This document shows, piece by piece, positions 13,566 to 21,213 of a DNA stretch of 23,293 nt. Origin of the DNA: an uncultured Collinsella sp. (GTDB lineage: Bacteria > Actinomycetota > Coriobacteriia > Coriobacteriales > Coriobacteriaceae); the NCBI GenBank assembly GCA_900549185.1, contig URNM01000014.1:1-23293 (forward strand), in the 5' to 3' direction. A program made the position numbers and the translations under genes. The stretch's first letter is position 1. The number at the start of each line of letters is the position of its first letter. The notes under the pieces are model-generated. The model saw only the letters and a program-made list of their open reading frames with translations. It was not told where the DNA came from and did no database searches.

Positions 13566-14294
13566 GCGGAGCTTGCTGGTCTCGAAGTACTCGGGGAACT
13601 GGTCCAGAACCTCGGTTTGGTTGCGGAACATCATATGCAGGTGCTTGCTGACCAAAAAGCTCGCTTCGATGGGGTCGCGACCGGCGATAGCGCGGCGAAT
13701 CTGCTTGTGCTCGTTCACGATGTCCTGATTGTCGAGAACCTGCGTGGCAGCGCGCAGCCAGCGGAAGCGCTCAAGGTCGGCATTGGTCTCTTCGAGCCAC
13801 GACCACACGGTGCTGCGACATGCGATGCTAAAAATCATGTGATGCATGAGGTTGTCGCTCAAAAAGAAGCCGATGCGATCCTCTTCGGCCATGGCCTTTT
13901 CCTGCAGCGCGATGGCGCGGTCGAGCTGCTCGATGCCGGCCGACGTGGCGCGCGCACAGCACTCCACAATCACTTGCTTTTCCAGATGCTCGCGGATGTA
14001 ACAGGCACTCTCGGCAAGGGTGAGGTTGATGGGTGAGACGTAGGTGCCGCTCTGGGGCACGGTGCGCACCAGGCCTTCCTGCGCCAAGCGAACCAAAGCC
14101 TCGCGCACGGGCGTGCGACCCATGTCCAGGTCATCGCAAAGCTGCTTGACGCCCAGCTTTTCGCCCGGCTTGTAGTCCAGGTAGACGATTTTGCGTCGAA
14201 TGGTGTGGTAGGACTGGTCCTGTAGGCTCGTTTCCTGCTCGCCGACGTGCATCGATTCTTCCATAGCGCCTCGCAACTGTTCTATCAAACTCAT
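13563..14294 (-). CDS. GntR-family regulator with FCD domain (FadR-like)
   Basis: This is a DNA-binding regulator of 243 residues from the longest start. An N-terminal winged helix-turn-helix (HTIRRKIVYLDYKPGEKL, then GRTPVREALVRLAQEGLV) is typical of GntR. An all-helical FCD effector domain follows (about 100-230), with His residues in HHMIFSIAC and VNEHKQIRRAI and SKHLHMM that normally bind a metal and a carboxylate-type ligand. ATG 14294 has no ribosome binding site. ATG 14264 has GAGG four bases upstream and may be the true start (233 residues). The gene is divergent from the YeiH-type exporter across 163 bases, so that exporter is its most likely target. The stop codon lies in palindromic repeat copy 4. 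Confidence 0.9.
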   Translation of the reverse strand: MSLIEQLRGAMEESMHVGEQETSLQDQSYHTIRRKIVYLDYKPGEKLGVKQLCDDLDMGRTPVREALVRLAQEGLVRTVPQSGTYVSPINLTLAESACYIREHLEKQVIVECCARATSAGIEQLDRAIALQEKAMAEEDRIGFFLSDNLMHHMIFSIACRSTVWSWLEETNADLERFRWLRAATQVLDNQDIVNEHKQIRRAIAGRDPIEASFLVSKHLHMMFRNQTEVLDQFPEYFETSKLR

Positions 14295-14457
14295 ATGTCA
14301 GTTGTTAATTATGCCGCGAATCAGCTCTCCGCGGTGGGTAATTCGGCTGTTGCCTGAGAACTATTGCGGCATCTTAGTCTGTGTTTGCGCAAGGCTGCGC
14401 TCAATGTTGCCGTATCATAAGCCGTCGCAAACGTGAAATAGAAAGAAGGAATCCCAT

Positions 14458-15492
14458 ATGCAACTGGCAAATATCGTACGCGAGCGCTGGAAAGGCGTCT
14501 TGTTCTGCCTAATCATCGCCATTCCCGCGACGTTGCTCGGCAAACAAATTGAGGTGGTCGGCGGTCCGGTATTCGCCATCCTCTTTGGCATGGTCCTGGC
14601 GCTCGTCTTTCCCAAGAATCGTCGCGAACCGCTCGCCGCCGGCGTTACCTATACGTCCAAAAAAGTCTTGCAGTACGCGGTTATCCTGCTTGGCTTTGGC
14701 ATGAACCTCTCCCAGATTCTGTCCAAGGGCGCCCAGTCGCTGCCGATTATCGTGGCGACAATCTCGACCTCGCTTGTCATCGCCTTTGTGCTCTGCCGCG
14801 TTATGAACGTGCCGGGCAAGATCGCGACGCTTGTGGGTGTGGGTTCGTCGATTTGCGGCGGTTCTGCCATCGCCGCGACCGCGCCCGTCATCGATGCCGA
14901 CGATCGCGAGATTGCCCAGGCCATCTCGGTCATCTTCCTGTTTAACGTTATCGCGGCGCTCGTGTTTCCGACGCTCGGCGGCATGCTCGGGCTGACCAAC
15001 GAGGGCTTTGGCCTGTTTGCCGGCACCGCCATCAACGACACCTCGTCCGTAACGGCCGCGGCGAGTGCCTGGGACAGCATGCATCCCGGCGCCAATGTGC
15101 TCGAGAGCGCCACGGTGGTCAAGCTCACCAGGACGCTGGCCATTATTCCCATCACGTTGGTCCTCGCATGCTGGCAGATGCATCTGGCGCGCAAAGCCGG
15201 CGGCGACGCCAAAAGCACGTTCTCCCTTAAACGCGCGTTTCCCATGTTTGTGCTGTTCTTTGTGCTGGCGAGCGTGATCACCACGGTGTTTCAGCTTCCC
15301 GTGTCCATCACGGCGCCCATCAAGGAGCTGTCGAAGTTCTTTATTGTGATGGCCATGGCGGCCATTGGTTTTAATACCGATATCGTCGAGCTGGTCAAAA
15401 AGGGCGGCAAGCCCATCGCGCTGGGCTTTTGCTGCTGGATTGGCATTGCGTGCATGAGTTTGGGAATGCAACACGTACTGGGAATCTGGTAG
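14458..15492 (+). CDS. YeiH/UPF0324-type putative sulfate or sulfonate exporter
   Basis: The 344-residue polytopic membrane protein has about ten hydrophobic segments and belongs to the Cons_hypoth698 family (YeiH; annotated in databases as putative sulfate exporter, with sparse experimental support). The diagnostic stretch GVGSSICGGSAIAATAPVI (about 123-141) is present, as is NDTSSVTAAA, both conserved in the family. ATG 14458 has AAGGAA 7 bases upstream. It is divergent from the GntR/FCD regulator, a common arrangement of a transporter with its local regulator, so ligand and transported compound may be the same organic or sulfur-containing acid. That last point is inference. Confidence 0.88.
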   Translation: MQLANIVRERWKGVLFCLIIAIPATLLGKQIEVVGGPVFAILFGMVLALVFPKNRREPLAAGVTYTSKKVLQYAVILLGFGMNLSQILSKGAQSLPIIVATISTSLVIAFVLCRVMNVPGKIATLVGVGSSICGGSAIAATAPVIDADDREIAQAISVIFLFNVIAALVFPTLGGMLGLTNEGFGLFAGTAINDTSSVTAAASAWDSMHPGANVLESATVVKLTRTLAIIPITLVLACWQMHLARKAGGDAKSTFSLKRAFPMFVLFFVLASVITTVFQLPVSITAPIKELSKFFIVMAMAAIGFNTDIVELVKKGGKPIALGFCCWIGIACMSLGMQHVLGIW

Positions 15493-15544
15493 AGAAGTAG
15501 CTTGTTTGCGTGCTGCGTGCTGGTGAGCGCATTCTCACGGTGGA

Positions 15545-15633
15545 GCGATAGGAGCTCTTGCGGGTATGGCTTGTCCGCAGGTTTATAAGTCCCGAAGAGC
15601 TCTTATCGCCCCGCCAGGATGGCGATGCGGGGC
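15545..15633 (+). other. Structured intergenic element before the Fis-type regulator
   Basis: Arm 15545-15564 (GCGATAGGAGCTCTTGCGGG) pairs with 15591-15609, giving about 19 bp with one wobble and one bulged G around a 26-base loop. It is followed at once by GCCCCGC / GCGGGGC (15608-15614, 15627-15633), inside which CGCCA-GGA-TGGCG can form instead. There is no T tract. It could be a processed 3' end of the exporter mRNA, an attenuator, or a large operator. I do not recognise a known riboswitch class. Confidence 0.55.
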
Positions 15634-15758
15634 AACACCTATACTCGCAGGACGGCGCTTTCTGCCCTATAGTGTTTGGTGAGCAATATCGTTCAATTTT
15701 GAAACACTTGGTCGTGCGACCGTCGGCGGTTGCACGTCGCCGCGGACAGGGGCAAATC

Positions 15759-16976
15759 ATGGATAGCGATGCCAAACTGAACATCTTGACCGATGCCCTA
15801 GCTGCTGCCGGGGCCTCGGCATTGGCAATCGATGCGCGTGGGGACGTCGCGATCTCGACCATGAATGACGCGGCGCTTGAGCGGGATGTGGCGGCTTTTG
15901 TCGCTGAGCGCCTCGACCGTATAGGAGACGGTGCGCGTCTTGTTATGGGGCGTGCGGGTACGCGCCTGAGCCTGACCGTTCGCCCCACCGACAAAGAGGG
16001 CGGGGGCCTTTGGGCCGTCGTGGTCCGCGAGGTGCGCGGTGCCGCGGCGCATGCGGGCGTCGAGTGGCTCAACGCCGACGAAGTTGAGGCCCGCTACGAA
16101 TCGAGCGCGTACGGCATCGTTGAGGGTGCCGCTGCGGTGGCTGCACCAGTTGCCAAGAGCTACGCGCGCGGTGTGCCCCTTATGCTCGAGGGCGAGCTGG
16201 GAGCGGGTCAGGTCGAGATCGCCAAGCGCCTCTATCTGGACGGTCCTTTTGCCGATCAGCCCTTTGTTTCCGTTGCGCTCGATGAGCTCACCGAGCGCGG
16301 TTGGCGCCATGTGCTCAAAAGCGCCGAATCGCCGTTGTTCCAAACGGGGCTGACCCTTTGCATTGAGGGCTGGAACGCGGTTGGCCCCCAGCGCCTCCGC
16401 GAGCTGGTCTCCACGATGGCCGACACCGCGTTGGCGACGCGCTGCCATGTGGTGCTGACGGCGAATGACATGCCGGGCGGCAGCGAAAGTGATCAAGCCG
16501 CCTTTGTGACCGAGCGCTTCGCCTGTGCGGTGAGCGTGGCGCCGGCAATCGCCGAGCAGGGAGCCGCGTCGACGAAGGTTGCGCGCTATTTGGAATATCT
16601 CGCTGACGCATTTGGGACGGCAGCGCCCACGCTGTCTTCCGCGGCGACGAAGACGCTCGATGCTTACCGCTGGCCGCGCAATTATCTTCAGCTCCGCGAG
16701 GTCTCGGAACGACTGTATATATTGGTGGGGGCGGGCGCGGTGGACCGCGCTGTGGCGGAGGAAGTGCTCGCCCAAGAGGACGTGATTAAGACCGCAGCCT
16801 TTGGCGCCCCGACGCTCGAAAGCGACCTGTATATCCTGCGACCGCTGGCCGATACCGAGCGAGATATCGCGCATCTGGTTGTAGATCATCTCCACGGCAA
16901 CCGAACCCGTGCGGCGGAGGTACTGGGCATAAGCCGTACAACGCTGTGGCGCTTGCTGAAGGACGATGACCGTTGA
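15759..16976 (+). CDS. Degenerate sigma-54-activator-like regulator with Fis HTH
   Basis: The 405-residue protein has an N-terminal sensor-like region (about 1-115, PAS-like in size) and a remnant AAA+ domain like that of NtrC/PrpR activators (about 120-345). A C-terminal Fis-type helix-turn-helix follows (GNRTRAAEVLGISRTTLWRL, about 380-399). The Walker A equivalent reads GELGAGQ (145-151), with Gln151 instead of Lys. The Walker B equivalent reads TLCIEGW rather than LFLDE, and no GAFTGA loop is present. YRWPRNYLQLREVSERL still matches the sensor II-side motif of the family. It therefore probably binds DNA but cannot hydrolyse ATP or remodel sigma-54 polymerase. ATG 15759 has AGGGG 7 bases upstream. 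The open frame extends to 15558, but the added residues look non-coding. The target is unknown; the upstream exporter is a candidate. Confidence 0.8.
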   Translation: MDSDAKLNILTDALAAAGASALAIDARGDVAISTMNDAALERDVAAFVAERLDRIGDGARLVMGRAGTRLSLTVRPTDKEGGGLWAVVVREVRGAAAHAGVEWLNADEVEARYESSAYGIVEGAAAVAAPVAKSYARGVPLMLEGELGAGQVEIAKRLYLDGPFADQPFVSVALDELTERGWRHVLKSAESPLFQTGLTLCIEGWNAVGPQRLRELVSTMADTALATRCHVVLTANDMPGGSESDQAAFVTERFACAVSVAPAIAEQGAASTKVARYLEYLADAFGTAAPTLSSAATKTLDAYRWPRNYLQLREVSERLYILVGAGAVDRAVAEEVLAQEDVIKTAAFGAPTLESDLYILRPLADTERDIAHLVVDHLHGNRTRAAEVLGISRTTLWRLLKDDDR

Positions 16977-17060
16977 GCGAGGCGCCCGTGACCGCGCGCG
17001 ACGCGTGTGCTACAGTCCAAAGCGTTATTGTTTCGATTTGGTTACGGCGTGCGAGGGCAT

Positions 17061-17636
17061 ATGGCTGAGACTTCAAAACCGAGCCGCAGAAGGCGGAGTG
17101 CCGCGCCGGTCAACCGACGCACGACATCGGTGACGTGGGGTAAACACGCCTCGGGGTTTGATGGCTCGTTCAAGCGCACTAAATACGGCTATCCTTCGGC
17201 AAGCGCCCGCTTGGCAATGCAGGCAGAGTCCTCGCTGTGGGGCCGCAAACGCGTGGTGGGCTCAAAGCTCAAGCACGACGGAACGCTCGGTTACATCAGC
17301 CGCGGGGCGGCTCGCCGCAGTGGACTCAATCCGGCTGGTTGGCATCGTTATGTCCCGATCGTGGCCGTCGTTGCAGTGATCGTCATCGCGCTCGCTGCGC
17401 TCGGATATGCCGGCGGTGGCGCCAACTTGGACGCAATGTTTAAATCGCCCGAGCTCGCGCATGCAGGCACAGAAGTTGTCGAGGGCGCACAGACCCAGAC
17501 AGGCGTCGCGCCCCAGCGCGGTATCGTTGCGGCGGCCTCCACCATCGCCGATGCGCAAAAGGACGAGGACGAACAGGGCGATGGCGCCGAAACGGCCCAG
17601 ACGAACGAAACGACGACAACGGCGACGTCAATATAA
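17061..17636 (+). CDS. Single-pass membrane protein of unknown function
   Basis: I do not recognise this 191-residue protein. The first 95 residues are very basic and Arg/Lys/Ser-rich (for example PSRRRRSAAP near the start). One clear membrane segment follows (about 97-119, YVPIVAVVAVIVIALAALGY). The C-terminal 70 residues are Ala, Thr, Glu and Asp-rich and low-complexity. By the positive-inside rule the basic part is cytoplasmic. Basic N-domain plus acidic outer tail suggests an envelope or nucleoid-associated role, but that is only a guess. ATG 17061 follows GAGGG closely. It lies 84 bases after the Fis-type regulator on the same strand and may share its transcript. Confidence 0.72.
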   Translation: MAETSKPSRRRRSAAPVNRRTTSVTWGKHASGFDGSFKRTKYGYPSASARLAMQAESSLWGRKRVVGSKLKHDGTLGYISRGAARRSGLNPAGWHRYVPIVAVVAVIVIALAALGYAGGGANLDAMFKSPELAHAGTEVVEGAQTQTGVAPQRGIVAAASTIADAQKDEDEQGDGAETAQTNETTTTATSI

Positions 17637-17645
17637 GTTGCGAGT

Positions 17646-17684
17646 GGGGTAGCTAAAATAGCCCCGTCCCAAATTAGCCACCCC
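17646..17684. repeat. Third palindrome type between convergent genes
   Basis: GGGGT-A-GCTAA (17646-17656) pairs with TTAGC-C-ACCCC (17674-17684) over 10 bp with one mismatch. On the minus strand the centre reads TTTGGGACGGGGCTATTTT. This has the same layout as the 46-base repeat (AAAAAGGGACAGG then TTTATTTT between its arms), although the arms differ. It lies between the membrane-protein gene and the nitroreductase gene and may also help to end transcription. Confidence 0.7.
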
Positions 17685-17699
17685 GCTGACGCTCCTGGG

Positions 17700-18221
17700 T
17701 TACCTTACGTAGATGATGTTGTCGCGGCGGGGTTTGGGCTCGGGTAGCGTGTCCTCGGCGTAGCCAAGAATGCAGTTACCGACACCGCGCAGACTGCCGT
17801 CGGCGGGCAGGCCCCAGCTGGCCAGCAGCTCCAGGCCCTCGGGCGAGTCAAAGACCTCATGCGCGCGGTGAATCCAGCACGAATCGACACCCAGCGCATA
17901 AGCGGCGTTGAGCAAGTTGCCCATGGCGAGCGAGCCGTCTTCCAGATGTGTGGGCACGCTGCGGTCAACCAGCACCACCACAACGGTCTTGGCGCCATAG
18001 AAGGGGTCGCTGTTGCTGCCCATGACTTGCGCGTTGAGCTGCGAGAGACGCTCGACGGTCGCGGGGTCGGTGACGGCGACAAACGTCACCGGCTGGCGGC
18101 CCATGCCGCTCGGTGCATATTGGCCGGCTTCGATAATACGTGCAAGCTTTTCGGCCTCGACGGGACGATCGCTGTAGTTGCGGCAGCTGCGGCGGTGAAT
18201 GAGTGCTTCGATAGTCTCCAT
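17700..18221 (-). CDS. Nitroreductase-family flavoprotein
   Basis: The predicted FMN-dependent NAD(P)H oxidoreductase of 173 residues belongs to the nitroreductase fold. The N-terminal RRSCRNYSDRPV motif binds the FMN phosphate, APSGMGRQPVTFVAV follows, and the C-terminal part carries VGNCILGYAEDTLPEPKPRRDN. This is the short form common in anaerobes. Substrates (nitro-compounds, quinones, other electron acceptors) cannot be chosen from sequence. ATG 18221 is preferred over upstream starts because AAGGAG lies 6 bases before it and the residues before it show no family similarity. It is monocistronic and convergent with the membrane-protein gene. Confidence 0.88.
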   Translation of the reverse strand: METIEALIHRRSCRNYSDRPVEAEKLARIIEAGQYAPSGMGRQPVTFVAVTDPATVERLSQLNAQVMGSNSDPFYGAKTVVVVLVDRSVPTHLEDGSLAMGNLLNAAYALGVDSCWIHRAHEVFDSPEGLELLASWGLPADGSLRGVGNCILGYAEDTLPEPKPRRDNIIYVR

Positions 18222-18515
18222 GGTGTCTCCTTGCGGTGGCGTTGCAGATGCCCCGTTCATACCCGTCGGGCTCAAACGATAGACGGTCAATTGCCCGGCC
18301 AAAAGGATAGATTCCAATTGGGAAAGTAGGTTTGCATAAAAGTACCTTCAGAATGTGACAAACAAATGGGATGGTTAAACGTTTTATCCCGTCTACCCTG
18401 CGGTTTTTTACCACTTGCCTAAATGACGAACGCATAACCTCTGATAAAGGTTTTACTAAAGGAGTACCAACGTTTATCAATGCGCCGTGGTGGCGCCGGG
18501 CCAGGAGGTAACATC
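18222..18515 (+). other. Divergent intergenic region
   Basis: No gene is seen in these 294 bases between the nitroreductase and the 96-residue protein. They contain GGTTAAACGTTTTATCC (18373-18389), a near-palindrome centred on AAACGTTT like LacI-family operators. They also contain an inverted repeat GATAAA / TTTATC (18443-18448, 18473-18478) with AAAGGAG in its loop, so a leader hairpin is possible. No clear -35/-10 pair was found. Confidence 0.35.
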
Positions 18516-18806
18516 ATGTTCCAGGCTGGAGATGTCGTCGAGACCGATTTCGAAGGATTTCTGAAGCTGCTGCGTTCCAAGACGCGCGCTTTCGTGTCGA
18601 TCAACGATCACGAGTACTACATCACGCACACCGATGGCTATTGGCGTGTTCAGGATTGCGAGGCCCTCAACGACAAGGGCCACTTTACTGACTGTTCTGA
18701 GTTGGTCAACACGGTCTGCGAGGTCGTCGAGCTGCCGTGGATTGCCGGCAAGAGCCTGCATGACAGCTTCTCGGGCGCTACGGTCTATGAGGCCGTCGCC
18801 GCTTAA
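18516..18806 (+). CDS. Small conserved-looking cytoplasmic protein, function unknown
   Basis: The 96-residue acidic protein has no signal peptide or membrane segment. It starts FQAGDVVETDFEGFLKLL and contains NDHEYYITHTDGYWRVQDC. I do not recognise the family. The compact mixed beta/alpha character suggests a small single-domain protein. It has a perfect ribosome binding site AGGAGGT (18503-18509) six bases before ATG 18516, and its own strong terminator, so it is very likely a real, well-translated gene. An in-frame ATG at 18480 would add residues of non-coding appearance and lacks a well-spaced site. Confidence 0.8.
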   Translation: MFQAGDVVETDFEGFLKLLRSKTRAFVSINDHEYYITHTDGYWRVQDCEALNDKGHFTDCSELVNTVCEVVELPWIAGKSLHDSFSGATVYEAVAA

Positions 18807-18832
18807 CAGGCAATAAAACCCGATTTTCACGT

Positions 18833-18868
18833 GACCGCTGGCGCCGCCCCCGCGCCGGCGGTCTTTTT
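18833..18868 (+). terminator. Terminator of the 96-residue protein gene
   Basis: A 12-bp stem GACCGCTGGCGC / GCGCCGGCGGTC (18833-18844, 18852-18863) with one wobble is followed by TTTTT (18864-18868). Confidence 0.93.
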
Positions 18869-18911
18869 CTGCCGATAGGCCATAAAAGTGCACGCATTTG
18901 CGGAGAGGCTG

Positions 18912-18973
18912 TTGACGATAGTCAAAACTCGGACTAATCTAGAGACATAAAATTGGTCAAAAATCGGACAATC
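18912..18973 (+). promoter_or_regulatory. Promoter and operators of the MarR/ABC exporter operon
   Basis: -35 TTGACG (18912-18917) and -10 TAATCT (18935-18940) are exactly 17 bases apart. The -35 is part of a palindrome TTGAC-GATA-GTCAA (18912-18925). GTCAAAACTCGGACTAATC (18921-18939), covering the -10, is repeated with two changes as GTCAAAAATCGGACAATC (18956-18973) about 35 bases downstream. Two such sites over a promoter fit autorepression by the MarR protein encoded next. Confidence 0.7.
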
Positions 18974-18987
18974 GAATGGTGGGATAG

Positions 18988-19488
18988 ATGAATGGTGCGG
19001 TTAAACTGGTCGACTTCGACCGGTTGCTCAATGGACTCGACCATATCTATTCGGAGTTCTCGCGTGCCTGCGGCCTTTCGGACTGCGCTTACTGGATGCT
19101 CGTCGATACCAGCACGGCGGGCGGCAGTATTGCCGTAAGCCGTCTGACAAGCGAATGGTTCTACAGCAAGCAGACCATCAACTCGGCAATTAAAACCTTG
19201 ACGGCGCGGGGCTTCGCAACGTTGGAGTTTGCCGAAGGTAGTCGTAAGAACAAGGTTGTGAGCCTGACCGAAGAGGGCAGGCGATTTGCCGAGCGTTATG
19301 CGCTGCCGGCACTCAAGGCCGAGCAGCGAGCCTTTGGCGCGCTTGAGCCATGTGAGCAGCGCGAGATTATGCGCTTGATCGGCAAATTCTCTCAGGTGCT
19401 CGGCGATGAGTGCGAGACATTTAAACAGCAGGTGGCAGCCGCAAGCCAGATGCAAGATCGACGTGAGGGGGAGTCGTGCGACTGTTAA
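18988..19488 (+). CDS. MarR-family transcriptional regulator
   Basis: The 166-residue winged-helix regulator has helices around residues 10-30, a recognition region SRLTSEWFYSKQTINSAIKT (about 51-70) and the beta-wing LEFAEGSRKNKVVSLTEEG (about 79-97). A C-terminal dimerisation helix follows. MarR proteins next to drug-type exporters usually repress them until a ligand binds, and here the gene leads an operon of two half-exporters. Its stop codon lies 10 bases inside the first exporter gene, so translation is coupled. The direct repeats at 18921-18973 are its probable operators. ATG 18988 has a modest GGTGGGA site upstream. Confidence 0.88.
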   Translation: MNGAVKLVDFDRLLNGLDHIYSEFSRACGLSDCAYWMLVDTSTAGGSIAVSRLTSEWFYSKQTINSAIKTLTARGFATLEFAEGSRKNKVVSLTEEGRRFAERYALPALKAEQRAFGALEPCEQREIMRLIGKFSQVLGDECETFKQQVAAASQMQDRREGESCDC

Positions 19489-21212
19489 TGAGGTTTCTAA
19501 AGCCATATCGAGGGCTTGTCGCAGTGACACTGCTGGTGCTGCTGGTGGATAACGTCGGTACGCTGTTGGTTCCCACGATGCTGGCGAACATGGTCAACAC
19601 CGGTATTACCACGGGCGATGTCGACTACATTTTACGCAACGGCCTATACATGTTTATCGCGACCAGCATGGCTAGCGGCGGCACGGTGCTGGGCTGCTAT
19701 CTTTCGGCGCGCCTGGCCGCCAACGTGGCTTGCGATATCCGCAATGCCGTGTACGACAAATCGCTCGAGCTCGCGGCCAGCGATTTTGAGCGCTTTGGCA
19801 CCGGATCGATGATCACGCGCTCGCTCAACGACATCAACGTGATTCAGCAGGCGATTCTGCAGACGATTCAGCTGGTGCTGCCCGTGCCGTTTTTGGCTGT
19901 GGCGGGCATCATCTTCGCCTGGTTTATCGATCCCGCCATGGGCACGCTTCTGGGCGTAGTCGTTGCGATTGTGCTGGTGGCGGCGGTCTTTACGGTTGCC
20001 AACGCGGCGCCGATTTTTATGCGCCTACAGGGCTTTATCGACCGCATGAACGTGGTGCTGCGCGAGAATATTGTGGGCGTGCGCGTCATCCGTGCGTTTA
20101 ACAAGGAGCGCCACGAGGAACGGCGTCTGGACGAGGTGTTTAGCGAATACGCCGCCAACGCCATCAAAGTCAACCACCTGTTTGTGGGCCTCGACAGCTC
20201 AAGCTTCTTTTTGATGAACATCGCCGAGGTGGCGGTGCTGTGGGTGGGCGGCAACCGCGTAGGCGCCCACGCCATGCAGATTGCGAGTATCTCGGCGGTG
20301 CTGGAGTATGCAATTCTGATCCTGTTCTTTGTGATGATGGCCCAGATGGTGGTGCTGACGCTTCCGCGTGCTGCCGCGTGCCTGAACCGTGCGCAGCAGG
20401 TGTTGGAGATTGAGCCGAGCATCGTCGATGGCGAGCGCACGCTGGATGACGGGGCGCGCGAGCCCCAAGACGAAGCCGATGCGGTGGCCGTGTTCGACCA
20501 CATGTCGTTTCGCTTTGACGATGCCGACGAGGACACGCTGTGCAATTTGAACTTTACTTGTCGTCGCGGTCAGACGACCGCAATCGTCGGCTCGACGGGT
20601 TCGGGCAAGTCGACGGTGGCCAAGCTCTTGCTGCGCTTCCACGATGCCACCAAGGGCGCCGTTCGCCTGGACGGCGTCGACCTGCGCGAGCTTTCGCAAG
20701 GTGAGATTCGCGGGCGCATTGCCTATGTGCCGCAGAAGGCGTGGCTGTTCTCGGGCACCGTGGCAAGCAATCTGCGCTTTGGCAACGAAGACGCGACCGA
20801 GACCGACATGCTTCATGCGCTGCAGGTTGCCCAGAGCACCTTTGTACTCGACCAACCGCAGGGGCTCGATACCCCGGTTGCCCAGGGCGGTACGAACTTT
20901 TCGGGCGGCCAGCGCCAGCGTTTGGCAATCGCCCGTGCGCTCATGAAGCATGCCGATCTATATATCTTCGATGACAGTTTTTCGGCCCTGGACTTTAAGA
21001 CCGATGCCGCCCTGCGCCATGCGTTGCAAGGCGAGACGCGCGATGCCGCGGTGCTCATCATCGCGCAGCGCATCTCGACGATTTTGCACGCCGACCAGAT
21101 CGTCGTGCTCAAGGATGGCGAGGTTGTGGGCCTGGGCACGCATGGCGAGCTTATGGAAACCTGCGAGGTGTACCGTGCCATCGCGGAATCGCAAATGAAG
21201 GGAGGTGAGTAG
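19476..21212 (+). CDS. Half-ABC exporter with degenerate ATPase site
   Basis: The 578-residue protein has six hydrophobic segments (about 1-310) followed by a nucleotide-binding domain. Walker A GSTGSGKST (372-380) and signature FSGGQRQR (475-482) are intact. The Walker B pair is Asp499-Asp500 (catalytic Glu replaced by Asp), and the switch His is Gln531 (AQR). This is the pattern of the degenerate subunit in heterodimeric exporters such as TM287/288 or LmrCD, so it should pair with the downstream protein. Likely cargo is a drug, lipid or peptide, but this is not decidable here. GTG 19476 is chosen because GAGGGGGA lies just upstream; ATG 19488 is too far from it. Confidence 0.9.
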   Translation: MRLLMRFLKPYRGLVAVTLLVLLVDNVGTLLVPTMLANMVNTGITTGDVDYILRNGLYMFIATSMASGGTVLGCYLSARLAANVACDIRNAVYDKSLELAASDFERFGTGSMITRSLNDINVIQQAILQTIQLVLPVPFLAVAGIIFAWFIDPAMGTLLGVVVAIVLVAAVFTVANAAPIFMRLQGFIDRMNVVLRENIVGVRVIRAFNKERHEERRLDEVFSEYAANAIKVNHLFVGLDSSSFFLMNIAEVAVLWVGGNRVGAHAMQIASISAVLEYAILILFFVMMAQMVVLTLPRAAACLNRAQQVLEIEPSIVDGERTLDDGAREPQDEADAVAVFDHMSFRFDDADEDTLCNLNFTCRRGQTTAIVGSTGSGKSTVAKLLLRFHDATKGAVRLDGVDLRELSQGEIRGRIAYVPQKAWLFSGTVASNLRFGNEDATETDMLHALQVAQSTFVLDQPQGLDTPVAQGGTNFSGGQRQRLAIARALMKHADLYIFDDSFSALDFKTDAALRHALQGETRDAAVLIIAQRISTILHADQIVVLKDGEVVGLGTHGELMETCEVYRAIAESQMKGGE

Positions 21213-21213
21213 C

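Noticed and set aside
13002..14036. 344-residue plus-strand frame across the glmS end and the GntR gene
   Set aside because: It overlaps two well-supported genes, a terminator and a repeat in another frame. Its residues are Arg-rich shadow sequence.
15545..15633. Fluoride-type or other known riboswitch
   Set aside because: Some local resemblance (GGCGAT-GCGGGG) but the overall fold and conserved bases do not match, so it is left as an unassigned structure.
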